A stretch of DNA of 5,032 bases from Phycisphaeraceae bacterium (GTDB lineage: Bacteria > Planctomycetota > Phycisphaerae > Phycisphaerales > Phycisphaeraceae). Where the stretch lies: assembly GCA_029260695.1 (NCBI GenBank), contig JAJDCT010000424.1:1-5032 (forward strand), read 5' to 3'. Below the pieces are notes generated by a model, which had not been told where the DNA came from, searched no databases, and saw only the letters and a list, made by a program, of their open reading frames with translations. A program made the translations under genes and the position numbers. The first letter of the stretch is position 1; each line of letters starts with the position of its first letter. Shown here in pieces: positions 1-5,032 of this stretch.

Positions 1-3000
1 CCAACGGCTTTGCGATCAACGGGGAGACGTCGCTTGATAACGCCGGCCGATCCGTGGGTTCTGCTAGCGATTTTAATGGCGATGGGTTCGCCGATGTTCT
101 CATTGGTGCGCCGGCGGCGGACGGGGCGGTGGCCGGGTCGGGCAGCGCGTATGTGGTGTTTGGCCACGCGGGTGCGTTTGCGTCCTCGGTGAATCTTTCG
201 GCATTAACGGGGGCGGACGGTTTTAAGCTCAACGGGATCGACGCCGGTGACCGTACCGGACTTGCGGTGAGCGCCGCGGGTGATGTTAACGGCGACGGGC
301 TGGGTGACCTGCTCGTGGCCGCCGATCGTGCGAACCCCAACGGCACCCGTTCCGGCGAAACATATCTCGTCTTGGGGCGATCTACAGCGGTGCCTGCGTC
401 CTTGAACCTCTCGGCACTCACAGGGGCCGATGGCTTCGTCCTCAATGGGATCAATCTGCAGGACAGCTCGGGGACTTCGATCCGTGATGCGGGCGACGTC
501 GACGGCGACGGGTTTGCCGACTTCATCATCGGCGCGTTCCTGGCGGACCCCAACGGTGGGGAGTCTGGGGAAAGCTACCTGGTATTTGGCGGCAATTTCT
601 CGGACGCGGTGACGCACCTTGGGGCCTCGCTTTCAGATGGCCTGGTAGGCACGGGCAGCGCGGACGTGATGGTGGCTGGGCGCGGCAACGACTCGTTGAC
701 CGCCAACGGTGGGGCAGACGTGCTGATTGCTGGCCAGGGTGACGACGAGATCTTTATCACCGATTCGGCTTTTAATAGAATAGACGGGGGCAGTGGGTCC
801 GACACCCTGACCCTCAACGGCGGCGGGCTGACACTGGACCTGACTGCGGTCACGGACGGCCGGATCACCGGCATTGAGAAAATAGACATCAGTAGTGGTG
901 CGAACACTCTAACGCTGGAACTCCGGGATGTGCTGAACCTGTCCGATACCAGCAATACCCTCACTGTCGTGCGGAACCTCAACGGCACGGTCAACATCGG
1001 TGCGGGTTGGACCCAGACGGGATCGCAGGTCGTCAACGGGAATCAAGAGACTACTTTTACCCAGGGGAACGCGACCCTGATCCTTGTGGTGTTGGCGGAC
1101 CTTATCGACCCTGTTGTGACCGTTGGTCCGCTGCTCACAGAGACACGCTCGCCGCAACTCACCGGCACGGTTGCCGACCTGGACCCCGCGACAACGGTAT
1201 CGGTCACGGTTGACGGCACGGCCTACGCCGCGACCAACAATGGCGACGGGACATGGACGCTCCCCGCCGGCACGATCTCGCCCGACCTGGCAGACGGTGT
1301 GTACGAGGTCCTGGCGGTCGGGACAGATACCGCGGGTAACAACGGCAACGACCAGACATCTAATGAATTGACCATCGACAACAGCGCGCCAATCATGACG
1401 GTCGACACGCTCGCCAGCAGCAATACATCACCTCAACTCACCGGCACGGTCAGCGATGTCGATCCCAACATCACGATCAGCGTGAACGTCAACGACACCG
1501 ACTACGCGGCGACCAATAACGGCGACGGCACCTGGACACTCCCGGCTTCGACGATCGACCCGGTGTTGGCCGAAGGGGTCTACGAAGTTGTTGTGACCGG
1601 TACCGATACTCTGGGGCACATCGGCACGGACGGGTCCACTGGCGAACTAATGATCGACACCACCGCGCCTACGGTCAGTATTAACCCGCCTGGGACGGCA
1701 GACAACTCATCACCCGAGTTGACCGGGGGCGTGATCGATGCGGATACGTCGGCCGCGATCGAAGTAACGGTGAACGGCACCCCGTTTACCGCGATCAATA
1801 ACGGCAATGATACCTGGACGCTCCCCGCGGGGACGATCACGCCGGCGCTTCCCGAGGGGACTTATGTGATCGGTGTGACCGTAACCGACGCGGCCGGGAA
1901 TGTGGGGGCCCTGACGCCAACGGTCAACCTGGATATCGACACGCCACCTGTAGTTACGGTCGCCACACTGACCACCAGCGACCAGAGGCCGCAACTCACC
2001 GGGACGGTGATCGACTCGGATGCCACGGCCACCGTGACCGTGACTGTCAACGGGATCGCCTATGTGGCGAACAACAACGGCAACGGGACTTGGACGCTGC
2101 CTGACGATACGATCCTTGTCGGCGATGCACTGTCCGACGGGACCTATGACGTGTCTGTCTCTGCGACCGATGGCGGCGGCAACACCGGAAACGACGGCAC
2201 CACAAGCGAATTGACCATCGACACGTCCGCCCCCACGGTTGCGGTGGACACGCTATCGACTTCAGACGACACGCCCGGATTGACCGGCACCGTGTCTGAC
2301 AATGAAGCGGCTATCGAAGTCACCGTCAACGGACTTACGCACACAGCGACCAACAACGGCAACGGCACCTGGACGCTTGCGGATAACACGATCACGGTCC
2401 CCTTAGCAGAAGACGTGTATGACGTCACTGTGACGGCGACCAACTTGGCCGAGGTGCCCGCGGTCGGGACCGATACGACGACCGATGAATTGAGCATCGA
2501 CCAGACCGGCCCCACGGTCACATTCGCCGGCCTGACGACCGGGGATACAACACCCGAGCTGACCGGTACGGTGATCGATGCCGACACGGAGGCCTCGATC
2601 AGTGTGGTGATCACAGGCACCGGCGGTGCCGGCGGTGGCGGCGCCTTCACCGCGGTGAATAACGGCGACGGTACATGGTCACTGCCCGGCAACTTGATCG
2701 ACCCCGCTCTGGCGATCGGTGATTATGACGTGCTCGTGACCGTGGTCGATGCCGCGGGCAACCTCGGCAACGTCACTGAGTTGGCATCGCTTCACGTTAT
2801 CGATGCCCCGTTCACCATCACCGTGGACCCGCTGACGACCAACGACCCCTCCCCACAGCTCACCGGAACGATCGACGGCATCTTCGCGGATGTCACTGTC
2901 ACGGTCACCGTCAACGGGGTACCCTACCTGGCGACAAACAATAACAACGGCACATGGACCCTGGCTGACAACACGATCACACCCGCGTTAGCTGTTGGGG

Positions 3001-5032
3001 TCTACGATGTCCTGGCATCGGGTACGGACCTGACGCCGTTTACGATAGACGACGACACCTCCGGCGAATTGACGATCGAAGCACCGTTCACCATGACCGT
3101 GGACCCGTTAACGACCAACGACCCAACGCCAGAGCTCACCGGGACCATCGACGGCAACTTCACCGATGTCACCGTCCTGGTTACGGTCAACGGGACGCCT
3201 TATGTTGCTATCAATAATAATGACGGCACGTGGACGTTGCCAGACAACACCATCACGCCGACGCTCGCTGACGGGGTCTACGATGTACAGGTATCAGGTA
3301 CGGACCTGACGCCGTTTATGATCGATGACACGACTTCCGACGAATTGATGATCGACACCACCGCGCCGATCGTGACGGCCACCCCCTTATCCACCACAGA
3401 CACCAGCCCACAACTGACCGGCACTGTCGACGATCCGACCGCTACGATCAATGTGACCGTTAACGGTGTCCTGTATGCCGCGACCAACAACGGCGACGGG
3501 ACATGGACGCTTGCCAACAACACGATCAGCCCGCCGCTGCCCGTCGGGACTTACGACGTGCAGGTAGCCGGGACCGATGGCGTCGGTAACGTCGGCATTG
3601 ATGTGGCAGTGGATGAGTTACTGATTACTGTGCCCACCGCCAGCACGATTGATCTGGACAGCCTGCTAGCCGCGAACGGCGGGGACGGCAGCGAGGGCGT
3701 GATCTTCAACGGCGTGGCCGGAGGTGATCTGGCGGGCAACTCGGCCAGTTCGGCGGGCGATATCAACGGCGACGGGTTTGATGACCTGGTCATCGGTGCA
3801 ACCGGTGCCGACCCGATCGGCAGCAATGCTGGGGCGGTTTATGTTGTGTTCGGCAAAGCCAACGGATTCCCCGCTGAGTTTGACCTGTCTACCCTCGATG
3901 GTACTAACGGGTTCCGCGTCGATGCTTTGAATAGTGGTGATGACTTAGGGGTGTCGGTGGCCTCGGCTGGCGACGTCAATGGTGACGGGGTGGACGACTT
4001 AGTGATCGGTGCCTCGAAGCTTGACACAAACGGTTTTAACTCGGGTGCCGCGTATGTGATTTTTGGGCAGACCGCCCCCTTTGCTGCAACACTGAATTTA
4101 TCTCTGCTGGACGGGACCAACGGTTACCGTTTTGATGGCGAGGCGATCGTAGACCGGGCCGGGTTCTCGGTCCACGGCGCGGGAGATGTTAACGGCGACG
4201 GGTTGGATGACGTGATCGTTGGCTCGATCGCCGGTGATGACGGCGTGCTCCTGGACACGGGCCGGGCCTATATCATCTACGGTTCGACAGCGGCGGTGCC
4301 TGCTGTTCTTAACGCGGGCCTGTTGACCGGGGCTAACGGATTCATCCTCACCGGCCCTGACGCCGGGGGGGCCGCGGGGTTCAGCGTCAGTACGGCTGGC
4401 GATATCAACGGCGACGGGATCGCGGACCTTCGGATCGGCGCGCCCACCACCACGGTTGGCGCAAACGCCAGCGCCGGGAAGACCTTCGTCGTCTTCGGGC
4501 AGGCCGGTGGGTTCACCGCTGAACTCAACATGTCGACCTTGAACGGGACGAACGGTTTTGTCATTGAGGGAGATGCGGCGGACCTGGAATCTGGTTTCTC
4601 AGGTTCCGCGATCGGTGACTTCAACGGCGACGGGTTCGGCGACCTGCTGATCGGTGCCCCCGCATCGAACGACGCAGCAAGTGCGGGCTCGGCCTATGTG
4701 ATCTTCGGTCATGCCGGTGCCTTCTCCGCGACCATCTCCGTGGGGGCACTCGATGGGACCAACGGCTTTGAGATCCAGGGCGTTGACCTTGGTGACCAGA
4801 CCGGTTTCTCCGTCTCGGGCGTTGGTGATGTCAACGGCGACGGGTTCGACGACCTGGTCATCGGTGCCCACATGGCCGGTGGCGGTGGGTTCCAACAAGG
4901 TGAGACCTATCTTCTCTTTGGCAGGGGTGGATTGTTTGCTGCCACACTGGATCTGGCGACGGTCCCGGGCAATGGCGGGATGGTCATCAACGGGATCAGT
5001 GTCCTGGACCACGCCGGCCGATACGTCAGCGG
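1..5032 (+). CDS. Giant FG-GAP / RTX / Ig-like repeat surface or secreted protein (internal fragment, both ends missing)
   Basis: The frame beginning at base 3 is open through base 5030 (1,676 codons) with no stop, so this is the middle of a much longer gene; bases 1-2 and 5031-5032 are split codons. Domain order by residue of the visible part: three FG-GAP blades (1-205), RTX-like calcium-binding segment (216-280), post-RTX beta segment (281-369), nine Ig-like repeats (370-1210), then six full FG-GAP blades and part of a seventh (1211-1676). Motifs recur in frame throughout, which confirms strand and frame. I see no cysteine and only five lysines; acidic residues, Thr, Gly and Asn dominate, as in calcium-dependent extracellular proteins. 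No membrane segment, signal peptide or catalytic motif is visible. By family knowledge such proteins are exported by type I secretion and serve in adhesion or as surface or matrix proteins; that role is inference here. In-frame ATG codons (for example at 669) are internal and lack a convincing ribosome binding site. Confidence 0.95.
3..617 (+). repeat. FG-GAP beta-propeller, last three blades (A, B, C)
   Basis: Three blades of about 70 residues: A 3-206 (its beginning may be cut off), B 207-419, C 420-617. Each has an NGF/DGF-x-x-(N)G opening, a calcium loop of the DxNGDGxxD type, an IGA(P)-like strand and a Y(V/L)VFG strand. The loops are DFNGDGFAD (69-95), DVNGDGLGD (282-308) and DVDGDGFAD (495-521). 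In integrin-alpha FG-GAP repeats this Asp-rich loop binds calcium. Blade B is degenerate at the GAP position: LLVAADRA stands where A has VLIGAP, and its VFG is VLG. Blade C runs through YLVFGGNFSDAVTHLG directly into the RTX segment, which marks the end of the propeller. Such propellers normally have seven blades, so about four should lie upstream of the window (inference). Confidence 0.9.
648..842 (+). other. RTX-like (haemolysin-type) calcium-binding segment within the CDS
   Basis: Residues 216-280 begin GTGSADVMVAGRGNDSL and continue with GGADVLIAGQGDDEIFI and IDGGSGSDTLTL, close to the RTX nonapeptide GGxGxDxUx (U is a large hydrophobic residue). RTX repeats fold into a parallel beta-roll that binds calcium between turns and are typical of type I secretion substrates. 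Only about three nonapeptide-like units are recognisable, so this is a short cap or joint and not a long beta-roll. It sits between the end of the first propeller and the Ig array. The same order (FGG.F...VTHLG, then GT..AD...G.GNDTL) is familiar from other giant FG-GAP proteins, so I read it as a normal module boundary. Confidence 0.8.
843..1109 (+). other. Post-RTX beta segment / linker within the CDS
   Basis: Residues 281-369 contain GIEKIDIS (870-893), GANTLTLEL, RDVLNLSDTSNTLTV (from about 924), GWTQTG and TQGNATLILV (ending near 1088). Alternating hydrophobic and Thr/Asn residues suggest a beta-solenoid-like extension of the RTX roll. Sequences of the form 'IE.ID...G.NTLTL...DVLNLSDTSNTL' commonly follow RTX repeats in giant secreted proteins. 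I know of no assigned biochemical function; a structural role joining the RTX roll to the Ig rod is inference. It holds the only tryptophan outside the Ig array that I noticed. Confidence 0.65.
2616..2645 (+). other. Glycine-rich insertion in Ig6
   Basis: Where the other repeats read VTVNG..Y.A, Ig6 reads VVITGTGGAGGGGAFTA. The ten codons here give GTGGAGGGGA, encoded by GGC/GGT/GCC-type triplets, and account for most of the extra length of Ig6 (99 residues against the usual 93). The insertion falls in the loop before the NNGDGTW strand, where added length should be tolerated. Expansion by slippage in a GC-rich stretch is a plausible origin (inference). Confidence 0.7.
2808..3365 (+). repeat. 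Closely related Ig7-Ig8 pair, recent tandem duplication
   Basis: Ig7 and Ig8 are much more alike than any other pair. They begin PFTITVDPLTTNDPSPQLTG and PFTMTVDPLTTNDPTPELTG, share TIDG.F.DVTV.VTVNG, and share GTDLTPF.IDD.TS in place of the usual GTD..GN.G. At the DNA level 22 bases at 3021-3042 are identical to 3297-3318, an offset of 276 bases, which is exactly the length of Ig7. The TIDG.F.DVT loop and the DLTPF tail occur only in this pair, so one copy arose from the other after the variant formed. Confidence 0.85.
3633..5030 (+). repeat. Second FG-GAP beta-propeller: six complete blades and part of a seventh
   Basis: Blades: 1 3633-3896 (includes the entry linker STIDLDSLLAANGG), 2 3897-4109, 3 4110-4325, 4 4326-4541, 5 4542-4751, 6 4752-4964, 7 4965-5030 (cut by the window end). 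Blades 2-6 are 70-72 residues. Calcium loops: DINGDGFDD 3759-3785, DVNGDGVDD 3972-3998, DVNGDGLDD 4185-4211, DINGDGIAD 4401-4427, DFNGDGFGD 4617-4643, DVNGDGFDD 4827-4853. Each is followed by an IGA-type strand (LVIGA, VIVGS, LRIGAP, LLIGAP) and a (V/I)(V/I)(F/Y)G-type strand. Many blades open with L(D/N)GTNGF. Seven blades would complete a closed FG-GAP propeller as in integrin alpha chains. Family roles include ligand binding and cell-surface attachment; no ligand can be named from the sequence. Confidence 0.92.

Larger units (their letters stand above)
1110..3632 (+). repeat. Nine tandem Ig-like repeats (89-99 residues each)
   Basis: Repeats, each cut at the Pro of the 'AP-T-V' junction: Ig1 1110-1388, Ig2 1389-1667, Ig3 1668-1946, Ig4 1947-2231, Ig5 2232-2510, Ig6 2511-2807, Ig7 2808-3083, Ig8 3084-3365, Ig9 3366-3632. 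Ig1, Ig2, Ig3 and Ig5 are all exactly 279 bases (93 residues). Typical order within a repeat: PTVTVDTL, TSD.(S/T)P.LTGTV.D, VTVNG..Y.A, (T)NNGDGTWTL, ..TI.P.LADGVYDV.V.GTD, then ELTIDTTA. Each repeat has one Trp in its G(T/D)TW(T/S)L-type core strand. This resembles the bacterial Ig-like domains found in long adhesins and biofilm proteins, where they form an extended rod. Across about 840 residues I find no lysine and only two arginines (TRSP near 1146, QRPQ near 1986). Ig4 carries a two-residue insertion (TILVGDALSDG). Ig9 is shortest and leads into the second propeller. Confidence 0.9.

Noticed and set aside
204..617. Minus-strand open frames opposite the FG-GAP blades (also 4599-5012), with recurring 'VAEPVAVDVT'-like words
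   Set aside because: The words are reverse-complement readings of the conserved calcium-loop codons. They have no domain of their own, and the sense frame is clearly the coding one.
669..671. In-frame ATG as a possible internal start after the first propeller
   Set aside because: It falls inside the RTX motif (ADVMVAGRGND), has no clear upstream Shine-Dalgarno, and the reading frame continues open upstream with good FG-GAP homology.
2144..2692. A 182-codon open frame on the minus strand, rich in Val, Ser, Thr and Pro
   Set aside because: It lies exactly antisense to Ig4-Ig6. Its apparent repetitiveness mirrors the Ig repeats, and similar antisense frames recur opposite other repeats (1223-1423, 1862-2050, 3002-3190, 3278-3523). 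They are by-products of GC-rich repeat codons.
1110..3632. Regularly spaced repeats of about 279 bases, considered as a CRISPR-like or other non-coding array
   Set aside because: The repeats are conserved at protein level, change mostly by codon-compatible differences, keep the frame and have no unique spacers. They are Ig-like domains.
3724..3930. Short plus-strand frames in other registers (also 10-192, 430-612, 1007-1213, 1123-1371)
   Set aside because: They overlap well-supported domains of the long frame and show no recognisable motif or ribosome binding site.

Overview
The whole window lies inside one very long protein-coding gene on the + strand. The frame that starts at base 3 is open to the end of the window (1,676 complete codons) with no stop codon. 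Neither the true start nor the true stop is present. Translated, it is a modular, secreted-looking giant protein made of repeats. I found no other gene, RNA gene, mobile element, promoter or terminator.

Layout along the protein: (1) bases 3-617, the last three blades (A, B, C) of an FG-GAP (integrin-alpha-like) beta-propeller, each with a DxNGDGxxD-type calcium loop; (2) bases 648-842, a short RTX/haemolysin-type calcium-binding segment rich in GGxGxD; (3) bases 843-1109, a Thr/Asn/Leu-rich beta segment (GIEKID... DVLNLSDTSNTLTV... GWTQTG... TQGNATLILV) that often follows RTX segments in giant secreted proteins; (4) bases 1110-3632, nine tandem Ig-like repeats of 89-99 residues, each built around (P)xLTGTV... 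VTVNG... NNGDGTWTL... YDV; (5) bases 3633-5030, a second FG-GAP propeller with six complete blades and the start of a seventh.

The two propellers appear to be in register: blades A, B and C of the first match blades 5, 6 and 7 of the second. The window therefore seems to show slightly more than one period of a larger super-repeat (propeller, RTX, linker, Ig array, propeller). The composition fits an extracellular, calcium-stabilised protein: I see no cysteine, five lysines and about twenty arginines, and the nine-repeat Ig array has no lysine. Such proteins are usually exported by type I secretion and act in adhesion or as surface or matrix proteins, but the C-terminal secretion signal and any transporter genes lie outside the window.

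The organism is a moderately high-GC bacterium (roughly 60% by eye). Giant FG-GAP/RTX/Ig proteins of this style are known from Proteobacteria, Cyanobacteria and Planctomycetota. The window alone does not allow a firmer placement.
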